From NCBI RefSeq assembly GCF_001310815.1, contig NZ_BAZK01000005.1:186001-250000 (forward strand): a stretch of 64,000 nucleotides of DNA, given 5' to 3'. Position 1 is the first letter of the stretch. Every line of letters starts with the position of its first letter. This document shows, in pieces, positions 54,292 to 63,255 of this stretch. This DNA comes from Pseudovibrio denitrificans JCM 12308 (GTDB lineage: Bacteria > Pseudomonadota > Alphaproteobacteria > Rhizobiales > Stappiaceae). A model generated the notes under the pieces. It was not told where the DNA came from. It did no database searches and saw nothing but the letters and a program-made list of their open reading frames with translations. Both the position numbers and the translations under genes were made by a program.

Positions 54292-56122
54292 ATGGTTATG
54301 ACATTGGATGCAACCAGTGCTGAGCGACGTGTCGTTCTTGGTGTCAAAAAGTCCTTGAGCGCACGTGTGTGGCGTGAACGGCTGGATGATCAGGGGCTTT
54401 CACAGGCGCTTGCCATTGCACAGAGAACGGAACTGCCTGAAGTGGTGGGACGCGTGCTTGCCGGGCGCAGTGTTCCGCTGGAGGACGCCTCCGGTTTCCT
54501 AAACCCTTCCATTAAAGACCTGATGCCTGATCCATCCAAACTGGTGGATATGGACAAAGCCTGCGCGCGCGTTGCCGATGCTTTGCAGGCTGGTGTGAAG
54601 ATTGCCGTCTTTGGTGACTATGACGTGGATGGGGCCACTTCTTCCGCACTGCTCAAACGTTATCTGATGCAGCTGGGCGTGGAGCCGGATGTCTACATTC
54701 CCGATCGTATTATTGATGGTTACGGACCGAACCCGACAGCCATCAATCAGCTGCATGCAGGTGGTGCGCGGCTGCTGATTACCGTGGACTGTGGTTCCAC
54801 CTCGTTCGAGGCATTTGAAGAAGCCAAGCGGCTTGGGCTTGAGGTGGTGGTTCTGGATCACCACCAGGTGGATGAGAATTTTCCGGAAGTCCATGCGCTG
54901 GTGAATGCCAACCGGCAGGATGACTTGTCCGGGCAGGGGCATCTGGCTGCTGTTGGTGTGACTTTCCTGTTTCTGGTCGGGCTCAATCGAGAGCTGCGCC
55001 GCCGTGGGGCCTTTGCCCAACGGGCTGAGCCGCGTCTTATGGACCTGCTCGACCTTGTAGCGCTTGGTACCGTCTGTGATGTGGTGCCGTTGAAGGGCCT
55101 GAACCGCGCTTATGTGGTGCAGGGGCTTAAAGTGATGGCGCGGCGCGAGAACATTGGACTTTCCTGCCTTGCTGACATTTCGCGGTTGAGCGGTAAGCCA
55201 ACACCGTATCATCTGGCTACATGCTCGGACCGCGCATCAACGCCGGTGGTCGTATTGGCGATTCTGCTCTTGGCATGAAGCTGCTGTCTTCTGATGACCG
55301 GGCTGAAGGGGAGCGTATTGCTGCCACGCTGGAGCGGCTCAATCAGGAGCGGCAGGCGATGGAAGCGGTCATGCTGGAAGAGGGTGAGGGGCAAGCGTTC
55401 CAGAAGATGGAAGGCGCTGTTCCGCCCGCAGTGCTGCTAACCGGTGCTGACGGCTGGCATCCGGGCGTTGTGGGGCTCATCGCGTCTCGCCTGAAAGAGC
55501 GCTATCGCCGGCCTGCGTTTGCTATGGCTTTCAATGATCAGGGTGTTGGAACGGGTTCTGGCCGCTCAATCATAGGCGTTGATCTGGGCTCTGCTGTGCG
55601 GGCTGCTGTTGAGGCTGGATTGCTTGTGAAAGGTGGTGGCCATGCGATGGCTGCTGGCCTGACCATCCAAAAGATAAAGTGCCTGAGTTCGAAGCGTTTT
55701 TGACTGAGCAGCTTGGTGAGGATGTGGAGCAAGCCTCTGCTGATCATGAGCTGACCATTGATGGTGTGCTGACACCCGCCGGGGCAAACCTGAGCCTGCT
55801 TGATATGCTGGAACAGGCGGGGCCGTACGGGGCATCGCATGCAGAACCTGTTTTTGCTTTGCCATCGGTGCCGATCAAGTTCTCCAAAGTTGTTGGGCAA
55901 GGGCATGTGAGTGTGACGCTTGGCGGCAATGACGGAACCAACCTGAAGGCAATTGCCTTTAAGGCGGAAGACCAGCCACACGGCAAAGCGCTCTTACAAT
56001 CGCGCGGCAAGCCCTTACATATTGCCGGAAGTTTGAGTGTTGATACATGGCAGGGGCAGGCGAAACCGTCCTTACGCATCATTGATGTTGCAGACCCATC
56101 CAAAGGGCAGTTTGGCGCCTAG
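54292..56122 (+). CDS. recJ: Single-strand-specific exonuclease RecJ (two frameshifts here)
   Basis: RecJ is a 5'-3' single-strand DNA exonuclease in recombination and mismatch repair. The DHH catalytic motifs are in the first part: AVFGDYDVDGATSSAL, TVDCGSTS and LDHHQV. At about 55215 one missing G breaks the frame; restoring it gives TPYHLGYMLGPRINAGGRIG, with the DHHA1-type GGHAMAAGLTI segment beyond. At 55673 another missing G separates IQK from DKVPEFEAFL. The mended protein has about 610 residues and an OB-type C-terminal region. ATG 54292 or 54298 are both possible starts. Confidence 0.92.
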
Positions 56123-56182
56123 TTGTTGGGGGTGTTGATGCGTGATGAGGACTTATCCTGCATCGTGAGAGGGGGGAAGCCT

Positions 56183-56641
56183 TTGAATATCATCGCAGCA
56201 ATTCCACAGCATCTTTCTCAGATGAATGAGGTCATCCTCTCCGCAAAGCGTCACTGGGGTTACTCTGAGGAGATGATGTCCGCGTGGCTACCTGATCTGT
56301 TGGTGGATGAGGATGTTCTGGCGAGCCGTCATTTCTGGGTTCTGGAAGAAAAGGGCAGTGTTGCTGGAGTTTTCTCCATCTCAGTCGAGGATGATCAGAG
56401 CTGTGAGCTTGAGGACTTCTGGGTTTCACCGAGGCTGATGGGCCGAGGTGCAGGCCGCCTCATGTTTGTTTTCATCCAGAACTGGCTGCGTGAGCAACAG
56501 CTTCCTGAACTCACGATCGTCTCGGACCCTAACGCAAAAGGGTTTTATGAGCACATGGGGGCTGAAGTGGTTGGCACTAAACCATCGCTGCCGGTTGGAC
56601 GCACACTGCCTGTGATGCGGTTCACCCTTGAGGGCCACTGA
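56183..56641 (+). CDS. GNAT acetyltransferase 1
   Basis: A GNAT-fold N-acetyltransferase of about 152 residues: an N-terminal AKRHWGYSEEMM helix, the ELEDFWVSPRLMGRGAGRLM acetyl-CoA loop (R/Q-x-x-G-x-G/A form), and SDPNAKGFYEHMGAEVVG. TTG 56183 is chosen because GAGGGGGGAA precedes it and homologous folds begin at this point; ATG 56138 in frame is an alternative. It sits 60 nt after recJ. The substrate is unknown. Confidence 0.78.
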   Translation: MNIIAAIPQHLSQMNEVILSAKRHWGYSEEMMSAWLPDLLVDEDVLASRHFWVLEEKGSVAGVFSISVEDDQSCELEDFWVSPRLMGRGAGRLMFVFIQNWLREQQLPELTIVSDPNAKGFYEHMGAEVVGTKPSLPVGRTLPVMRFTLEGH

Positions 56642-56651
56642 AAGACGACTG

Positions 56652-57095
56652 ATGGACATTCGCAGATATGAGCAGACTGATTTTGCCGCATGCAGGGAGA
56701 TCTTTCTGAGCAATGTTCCCCGCTTCTTTATGCCTGAGGAGCTGGATGAGTTTGCTCAGGATCTGAACAGGCTGACTGATCCTTACTTCGTTGCCGTGAA
56801 AGCGGGGCAGGTTGTTGGGTCTGGCGGCTACTTCCGTGGTGCAAAAGGAGTGGGGCTTTCCTGGGGGATGGTGCGCCGTGACTTGCATGGTCAGGGCATT
56901 GGCAAGGCTCTGGTTCAGTATCGGCTGGAGCTCATCACAGAAGACTGTCCGGATCTGGCGGTCCATATTGATACCTCTCAGCACACTCGGCCCTTCTATG
57001 AGAAAATGGGATTTATCGTTGAGCGTGTTGAAGAGAACGGTTATGGACCGGGGCTGCACAAGGTTCTCATGAAACGGTCTCCCGCTTTACCTTAA
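56652..57095 (+). CDS. GNAT acetyltransferase 2
   Basis: A 147-residue GNAT protein: DIRRYEQTDFAACREIFLSN at the start, then VGSGGYFRGAKGVGLSWGMV, the acetyl-CoA loop RRDLHGQGIGKALVQYRL, and VHIDTSQHTRPFYEKMGFIV. It follows the previous GNAT by 10 nt, so the two are likely co-transcribed. Its 3' end overlaps that of the minus-strand GNAT gene by 9 nt. The substrate is unknown. Confidence 0.85.
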   Translation: MDIRRYEQTDFAACREIFLSNVPRFFMPEELDEFAQDLNRLTDPYFVAVKAGQVVGSGGYFRGAKGVGLSWGMVRRDLHGQGIGKALVQYRLELITEDCPDLAVHIDTSQHTRPFYEKMGFIVERVEENGYGPGLHKVLMKRSPALP

Positions 57096-57551
57096 GTCTT
57101 TGCGAAAGATATCCACTCCGCTGACATCGGCTTCAATGCACTGCCAGCCCAATCCTTCGTAAAAACTGCGAAGGCTCAGTTTTGCAAAGAGATAGAGGTG
57201 AGGGTGTCCTTGTTGAGTGGCCAGTGTTTCCAGCCCTTTTGTCAGCCGCGCGCCAAAACCTCTTCTTCTGAGATCAGGTGAGATCCAAAGTGAAGCCAGC
57301 CAAGGCGTATATTGAGGGCGTTTGCTCATATCTGATTGGACAAACATGACCATGCCGAGGAACTCATCACCTTGATGGGCGATCAGTGTTGTGGGCAGAA
57401 CTTCCGGGCTAAAACTCTTTTGCAGCTCTTCATAAACGTCCTCAATCGGGTGGCCTTCTTCCTCCCACCATTCCTGCCACATGCCTTTGGCTGCTGCTTC
57501 CAAAAACTGAGGAACATCAGCCAAATTTGAGATTGTCAGAGTATCCTGCAT
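57087..57551 (-). CDS. GNAT acetyltransferase 3
   Basis: A 154-residue GNAT protein read towards the other two. It shows LADVPQFLEAAAKGMWQEWW, EFLGMVMFVQSDMSKRPQYT, PWLASLWISPDLRRRGFGAR with the acetyl-CoA loop, and YLFAKLSLRSFYEGLGWQCI. ATG 57551 has GGGCGGG 2-9 nt upstream and is preferred over an in-frame start 60 nt before it. The substrate is unknown. It overlaps the second GNAT gene tail to tail. Confidence 0.82.
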   Translation of the reverse strand: MQDTLTISNLADVPQFLEAAAKGMWQEWWEEEGHPIEDVYEELQKSFSPEVLPTTLIAHQGDEFLGMVMFVQSDMSKRPQYTPWLASLWISPDLRRRGFGARLTKGLETLATQQGHPHLYLFAKLSLRSFYEGLGWQCIEADVSGVDIFRKDLR

Positions 57552-58329
57552 CACCCGCCCATATGCTGTCTGATGAACAGTATCGCAGAATGGGCTTTTA
57601 AGAGCCAACAAATAAGGCCATGAGCTGCGGTAGGTATGCGGGATCAGGCTGTGTGATCGTCTTCCTTCAGCGAAATTATCCCCCTTTCTGATAATGCCTG
57701 CATACTGAGTTGCAGGTTCATGCGAACGGGCAGCTTGTGGGAACGCCCCTCAGGCTGGTGTGAGCCGGGCGGGGCTACTGGGTGAGGTAACGTATCATCC
57801 AGCGGGTTCGTGGAGGTTCCCCTTTCACCAACAGTGTTGAGGGATAGCGGATGTACGGCCAGACCAAAGGGCGCCAGCACTGAGACCTGAGGCTTTCCAA
57901 CCGCTTCAGGTCTTCCAAGTGTCTTTTGGACCTGGCCTTAGCCTCCTGCAAAAACGCCCAGGCAAGGCGACAGCCGATGCTGAAGACTCACTAATTTACC
58001 ATATGCGCAGGCATTGCCTGCCGCCTTGCTCATCCCGATCTTTGGGAATTCTGGCTCAACGCTGCATGGCAGACCATGCGGTACTCTTTGTGTTGCCTCA
58101 CCGTAAGGAGGTTGCAGCGCTGTCGTGTGAATTTGGGTGGACTTAAAGCAGATCGTTCTTAAGCTGAAACAGCTGAGTTGGTTTTGATCTTTCTGCCTAG
58201 CGGCGATGATTGGTTTGAAACTCAGATTTAAAGCTCTTGCTAAGCCTCGCTTCAATCTGATGCAGGCGTTATGCATTTTTTGGAGAACGCTGGTGACGAT
58301 GCTCATGCAAAAGCAAAAAGGAGCTTAGC
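57552..58329. other. Long gene-free stretch, possible structured RNA
   Basis: No convincing gene is seen in about 780 nt. The part from 57884 to 58125 is rich in helices: GACCTGA/TCAGGTC (57884-57890, 57906-57912), a closing stem CGACAGC/GCTGTCG (57968-57974, 58119-58125) extended by GCTG/CAGC, and inside it hairpins at 58007-58021, 58061-58082 and 58096-58111. I match it to no known RNA family. A 78-codon minus-strand reading at 57880-57644 has no support beyond being open. Confidence 0.3.
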
Positions 58330-59463
58330 ATGCCATCTTTGTTTTCAAGACTGCAGCGCGTTGTGTTGACTGGACTATGTTCAACTGCCCTTTTCATTTC
58401 ACCTGTTGTCAGCTCATCTGCGTGCACCAGTTTTGTGGTGACGGCTAAAGATGATAGCCGTGTGTATGGGCGGACGATGGAGTTTGGATTTGAAACTGAA
58501 TCGACCGTTTCTCTCATCCCACGAAACTATAAAATCACCAGTGCAGGTACTCTGGAGGATGGCAAAGAGTGGGAGGGGACGAGCTGGACAAGCAAGTATG
58601 CTGTCATTGGAATGGATATCAGAGGAGAGCAGACTGCGATTGTTGATGGCGTAAATGAAGCCGGACTTGCCGCTGGTGCTCTCTACTTTCCGGGTTTTGC
58701 TAAGTATTCTGAAGCAACATCAAACGGAGCTGATGGAGAGCTCGCGCCGATTAACTTCCTGGTTTGGGTGCTGTCGCAGTTTGAGACCGTTGAAGAGGTG
58801 AAAGAGGCCGTCAAGTCAGTCAAGCTGGTCGACATTGAGTTTAAGGTTCTTGGGCAGATACCACCACTCCATTTCACCATTCATGACCGTTCCGGGAAAT
58901 CTATTGTGATTGAGCCAGTGGATGATGGCTTGAAGATTTATGACAATGAACTGGGTGTCATGACCAACTCACCGCAGTTTGATTGGCACATGACTAACCT
59001 GCGCAATTATGTGAACTTAACCCCCATCAACACAGCCGCGAAAAAGTTCCCTGAAGGGGAGTTGTCTCCATTGGGTCAAGGTTCGGGGATGTTAGGTGTG
59101 CCGGGTGATGTAACACCGCCATCACGCTTTGTGAGAGTGACTACTTATGTCAACAGTGCCGAGGTCAAAGATACCTCAAAAGAGAACCTGAATGTTGCAG
59201 GTCATATTCTGAATAACTTCGATATCCCTAAGGGCTTTGCGCGCGATAGTGATCCAGATGCGGGAGCTGATGATGGTCCGGACTACACCCAGTGGTCTGT
59301 TATGGCTGATTTGAATGAAGCTACTTATTACGTGCGTGCGTTAGATGCCATGAACTTCAACTCCGTAACCTTTGATGATTTTGATGTGAATGGTACAGAG
59401 GCGATCAGTTTAAAACCGATGGTGTCAGATCCATTCAGTAATCTGGCAGACTTAGCGAAGTAA
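58330..59463 (+). CDS. Choloylglycine hydrolase/penicillin acylase family Ntn hydrolase
   Basis: A 377-residue precursor of the linear-amide C-N hydrolase family (bile-salt hydrolase, penicillin V acylase). The signal peptide ends at SSSA and is followed directly by C32-T-S-F, the usual N-terminal nucleophile, so export cleavage may itself expose the active residue. Other family segments are RVYGRTMEFG, GVNEAGLAAGALYFP, FHFTIHDRSGKSIVIEP-like strands and GVMTNSPQFDWHMTNLRNY. It is periplasmic. Some Gram-negative relatives hydrolyse acyl-homoserine lactones. GGAG lies 7 nt before the ATG. Confidence 0.88.
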   Translation: MPSLFSRLQRVVLTGLCSTALFISPVVSSSACTSFVVTAKDDSRVYGRTMEFGFETESTVSLIPRNYKITSAGTLEDGKEWEGTSWTSKYAVIGMDIRGEQTAIVDGVNEAGLAAGALYFPGFAKYSEATSNGADGELAPINFLVWVLSQFETVEEVKEAVKSVKLVDIEFKVLGQIPPLHFTIHDRSGKSIVIEPVDDGLKIYDNELGVMTNSPQFDWHMTNLRNYVNLTPINTAAKKFPEGELSPLGQGSGMLGVPGDVTPPSRFVRVTTYVNSAEVKDTSKENLNVAGHILNNFDIPKGFARDSDPDAGADDGPDYTQWSVMADLNEATYYVRALDAMNFNSVTFDDFDVNGTEAISLKPMVSDPFSNLADLAK

Positions 59464-59628
59464 CCTATGGAGGCTGTTGAGGCAGGTCCTTTGCAGCCTT
59501 CTTTCGCATTGCAATTTAAATCCGTTTGCTGAAGGTTTTGCAATTTTTGATGGTTATCCTATATGCAGTTGATGCGTGTAAGTGTTTCGCGCAGTATGTG
59601 ATTTGGAATAGGACATTAAGGAGCAGCC

Positions 59629-60048
59629 ATGCCGGAGAGTGCAAGTGAAGCGGTGCCTGCGGAGCAGCCTCGCACCAAACTCGGACAAGGTCTTGGCCTT
59701 GGATTGGCGCTTGGTGGTTTTTGCGGTGTCATTGCGATCCTGAGCTCAGCTGCCAGCTCTCATACGATAGATAATCAGTATCTGGGCATTATCTCCCAAA
59801 TCACCATGATGCATGCAGCGGCCTTTGTCGGGCTGGGTGTTGCGCATGGGATTACCAGTTCCAAAGGTATCGCCTTTGCTATGCTGCTGCTGTTTGCCGG
59901 GGTTGGCCTGTTCTGTGGTGATCTTGCCCAGCGTTTATTCGTTGGCGAGAAGCTGTTTGATTTTGCAGCACCAACAGGCGGGATGCTGATGATTTTGGGA
60001 TGGCTGTTTGTGTTTCTGACTGGCCTGAACAGGATGATGAAAGGCTAG
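59629..60048 (+). CDS. DUF423 membrane protein (YgdD-like)
   Basis: A 139-residue DUF423 protein with four predicted helices: GLGLGLALGGFCGVIAILSS, MMHAAAFVGLGVAHGI, IAFAMLLLFAGVGLFCGDLA, and the family-typical end AAPTGGMLMILGWLFVFLTG. The hydrophilic N-terminal 18 residues are an extension. Function is unknown. AAGGAG lies just before the ATG. It stands alone, ended by a terminator facing the M3 peptidase gene. Confidence 0.85.
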   Translation: MPESASEAVPAEQPRTKLGQGLGLGLALGGFCGVIAILSSAASSHTIDNQYLGIISQITMMHAAAFVGLGVAHGITSSKGIAFAMLLLFAGVGLFCGDLAQRLFVGEKLFDFAAPTGGMLMILGWLFVFLTGLNRMMKG

Positions 60049-60074
60049 TTGGCTGATCCTACAGATCTCACAGT

Positions 60075-60102
60075 AAAGGGCGAACCGATTGGCCCGCCCT
60101 TT
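60075..60102. terminator. Terminator, DUF423 / M3 peptidase
   Basis: AAAGGGCG (60075-60082) pairs with CGCCCTTT (60095-60102), with T6 on the plus side and A3 on the other. It lies between converging genes. Confidence 0.82.
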
Positions 60103-60130
60103 TTTGATAACTGAACTTGGTAGTTAGCGC

Positions 60131-62176
60131 TTAGTTGACCAGTCCGCGGCCTTTCAGCAGTGGCTCAATGGATGGCATCTTGCCGCGGAAGTCCATGTAA
60201 GCCTTTGCCGGATCCTGAGAACCGCCAGCCGCATAAATGAACTTTTCAAGCTTGGCGGCTGTGTCCGGATCAAATGCATCGCCGGTTTCTTCAAAGGCTT
60301 CAAACGCATCTGCATCCATGACTTCTGACCAGAGGTAGCTGTAGTAGCCTGCAGAGTACCCGTCGCCAGCGAAGGCATGAAGGAGATGCGGGATCCGGTG
60401 GCGCATGATGATCTCTTTTGGCATGCCGATGCCTTCAAGGATCTTCTTCTCCATCTGGGCTGGATCAAGATTGTCCAGCTCGTCTTCCTTATGGATCGCC
60501 ATGTCGACAATGGCGGTTGCCAGATACTCGACAGTGGCAAAACCCTGATTGAAGTTTGCTGCTGCGAGCAGACGCTCCAGAAGCTCTTCCGGAATGACTT
60601 CGCCAGTCTGATAGTGGCGGGCGAACTTCTTCAGAATCTCCGGCTGGGCCAACCAGTGTTCGAAGAGCTGGGATGGCAGTTCTACAAAGTCACGCGCTAC
60701 GCTGGTGCCAGACACAAGCGGGTGGGTGACGTTGGACATGAGGCCGTGGAGACCATGACCAAACTCGTGGAACAGCGTGCGTGCATCGTCAAAGGTGAGG
60801 AGGGTTTGCTCGCCTTCCGGTGCTTTTGAAAAGTTCATCACGTTGACGATGATCGGACGGATGTCGCCTTTCAGTTTCTGCTGAGAACGGAACGCACTCA
60901 TCCATGCGCCGGACCGCTTGGAGGCGCGGGCAAAGTAATCGCCGATAAAGATGCCGAGGTGATCGCCGTTTTTATCAAAGACTTCAAAGACGCGTACATC
61001 GGGATGATAAACATCCTGTTCCTGCAGTTCCTTGAAGGTGAGACCAAACAGACGAGTTGCGGTGTAGAAGGCCGCATCGATCATCTGATCTAGCTGGAAA
61101 TACGGTTTGATTTCCTCTTCATCCAGATCATGCTTGGCGCTGCGCACTTTCTCGGAGTAATAGCGCCAGTCCCATGGAGCGATCTCGATGTTATCGCCTT
61201 CGGACTGTGCCATGTCCTGAAGGTCCGCTGCTTCCTCCAGTGCACGTGCTTTAGCCGGGCCCCAGACGTTGGTGAGCAAGTCATCGACTGCGCCAGTGGT
61301 TTTGGCCATCACATCATCGAGCTTGAAGGCTGCAAAGCTTTCAAAGCCAAGGAGCTTTGCTTTTTCGTTCCGCAGCTGCACGGTTTCGCGCACGATGGCG
61401 GAGTTGTTGGTTTCGCCTGCGTTGTCCCCACGCTTTGCCCATGCGTTGAAGGCTTCTTCGCGCAGGTCACGGCGTTTGGAGAATTGCAGGAATGGCTCAA
61501 TGGAGGAACGGGAGAGGGTGATGGCGTACTTGCCCGGCTCACCGCGTTCTTCAGCTGCAGCACTAGCGGCTTTGACGAGAAACTCTGGCAGACCTTCCAG
61601 ATCGCTCTCATTCTCCAGAACCAGTTTATAGGAGGCCTCATCTGCCAGAACGTTCTGCGCAAAGCTGGTGCCCAGCGTGGCAAGACGTTCATTAATCTCC
61701 GCAATGCGGGACTTGCCCGTCTCATCAAGCCAGCACCTGCGCGGTGGAAGATGGAGTAGTAGCGCTCCAACACACGGTCCTGCTCAGGTGTCAGGCCAAG
61801 TGCGTCTTTCTTCGCCATCAGGGTCTCAACGCGCTTGAAGAGCGCCGGGTTGAGAAGCTTTTTGGTGTTATAGGCTGCTAGTTTGGGAGAAACGCTGCGC
61901 TCGACTTGCTGTAAGGTTTCGTTGGTATCGGCCGAGGAGAGGTTGAAGAACACGCTTGCGACTTGCTCGAGGGTTTCTTCTGCCAGCTCCAGAGCTGCAA
62001 TGGTGTTTTCAAATGTCGGTTCTTCAGGATTTTGAGCAATGCGAATGATGTTGTCTTCGCCTGCCTTAAAGGCTTCTTCAAATGCACTCAAAGTCTTCCG
62101 GCTTGATCTGTGAGAACGGCGGAAGTCCAAACGGGGTTTTCCAATCTTGCAGAAGAACCTTTGCGGTCTCGCTCAT
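60131..62176 (-). CDS. M3 family oligopeptidase (two frameshifts here)
   Basis: A cytoplasmic zinc oligopeptidase related to OpdA and Dcp. From ATG 62176 (GGAG upstream) it reads KTPFGLPPFSQIKPEDFE; near 62086 two bases are missing, then SAFEEAFKAGEDNIIRIAQN continues. At 61726 one missing G breaks HRAGAGLDETGKSRIAEINE. The rest runs to 60131 with the zinc site FHEFGHGLHGLMSNV (HEFGH) and the third ligand in FVELPSQLFEHW. The total is about 682 residues, normal for the family. No partner gene is adjacent; it probably trims signal peptides and other oligopeptides. Confidence 0.92.
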
Positions 62177-62387
62177 ATTCAATCTCCGATGAAACGTAAA
62201 AGCGTCTTACTCTTTCTGAAATGCAGAAAGAGCCAAACAGCTGTCACTCATAAATGGTCGCAAATACCTGCTGGAAGGATGCCTCGTGCAGGAATAGGCG
62301 GTAGAGATCTGAATATGGGTGCTAACAGCACTTGCGTAAAGGAAGGGCGGAGAAAAATCCCCCGCGCAATTCCAGTTTCCGGGTTCT

Positions 62388-62978
62388 CTATTGAACAGGG
62401 AACGGCAGTGAGACTGTTGTGAAGCCTGTCGCGGTGACTGGTTTTTGAGGGGCGGCCAGTGTCATCACCCAGAAGTTCCGATAGGTACCGTCTGTCCTAT
62501 TGGTGCGGGCAATGCCCATGTGGGTGACGTGCTTGTTGAGCAGGTTCTTGTTGTGGTCCGGGGAGGTCTTCCATCCGGTCATTGCCGCAGAAATGTTGGC
62601 GTAGCCAGCGCCGAGGTTCTCAGCTCCTGCATAGGATTTGTAGCCATTGGACTGGGTTCGACTGAGCAGGCTGGAGGAAGAATGACGCCGTGTCTTCAGG
62701 GAATCCAGGCTGGCGATGTGGTCTGCCATATCCTGCGAAACTTCCGTGAGATGCGGATCGAGCTTGATTGGGGGTAGGGCGTGTTTGGCACGCCATGCGT
62801 TGGTCTGGCGCAGAGCTTCTTGTTTGTTGATTGCGATGTGCTGTAGCTCAACGTCTTCCGCACTATCAATACCCAGACTTGCACAGCCAGACAGCATTGC
62901 AGCCAACAGCAGGGCTGCAGTTCCCTTAAATTCCAATGTCACGCGCTTTTCCCGAAATGCCCGATTAGTCGATTTCAT
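62388..62978 (-). CDS. CAP-domain (SCP/PR-1-like) lipoprotein
   Basis: A lipoprotein with a CAP domain. The lipobox LSGC follows a hydrophobic stretch (GTAALLLAAML). The domain shows LRQTNAWRAKHALPPIKLD, AGAENLGAGYANISAAMTGW, SPDHNKNLLNKHVTHMGIA and a final YRNFWVMTLA strand, matching bacterial YkwD-like CAP proteins; the catalytic-like His and Glu positions are present. The start could be ATG 62978 or GTG 62942; the latter has GGGAAA upstream and gives a more typical signal length. Function is not known. Confidence 0.82.
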   Translation of the reverse strand: MKSTNRAFREKRVTLEFKGTAALLLAAMLSGCASLGIDSAEDVELQHIAINKQEALRQTNAWRAKHALPPIKLDPHLTEVSQDMADHIASLDSLKTRRHSSSSLLSRTQSNGYKSYAGAENLGAGYANISAAMTGWKTSPDHNKNLLNKHVTHMGIARTNRTDGTYRNFWVMTLAAPQKPVTATGFTTVSLPFPVQ

Positions 62979-63255
62979 TTTAGGGCGGAATTTGGGCCGA
63001 AACTGTACTGGCCAGGATTAATCCACGTAATTCCCAGATTCATTTGATCTCGACCAATCCATGGAGGCCGAGGGCCTGTGTTTCAGGTCGTCTTCAGCTT
63101 CCAAACCAACGGTGCAGTCCAAGCATTGGATGGTGCAAGTATTGAGTGAGGAGTTTTGGGGAATGGGTTCCAGATGATGTGCTGCTTATTGTTTCGGGGG
63201 AGCAATTTGCTCTTAGCTCCGTTTTTCCCGAGAGCGTGGAGGGCAGCAGGGCGGT
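62979..63255. other. Intergenic stretch before glycosyltransferase
   Basis: No gene is recognised. A short perfect palindrome, GAGCAATTTGCTC at 63200-63212, lies 44 nt before the next start and could be an operator or weak hairpin. Confidence 0.4.

Noticed and set aside
57644..57880. 78-codon minus-strand reading after the GNAT genes
   Set aside because: GTG start with no ribosome site, no recognisable motif, and a hairpin-rich base pattern that fits RNA or plain spacer better.
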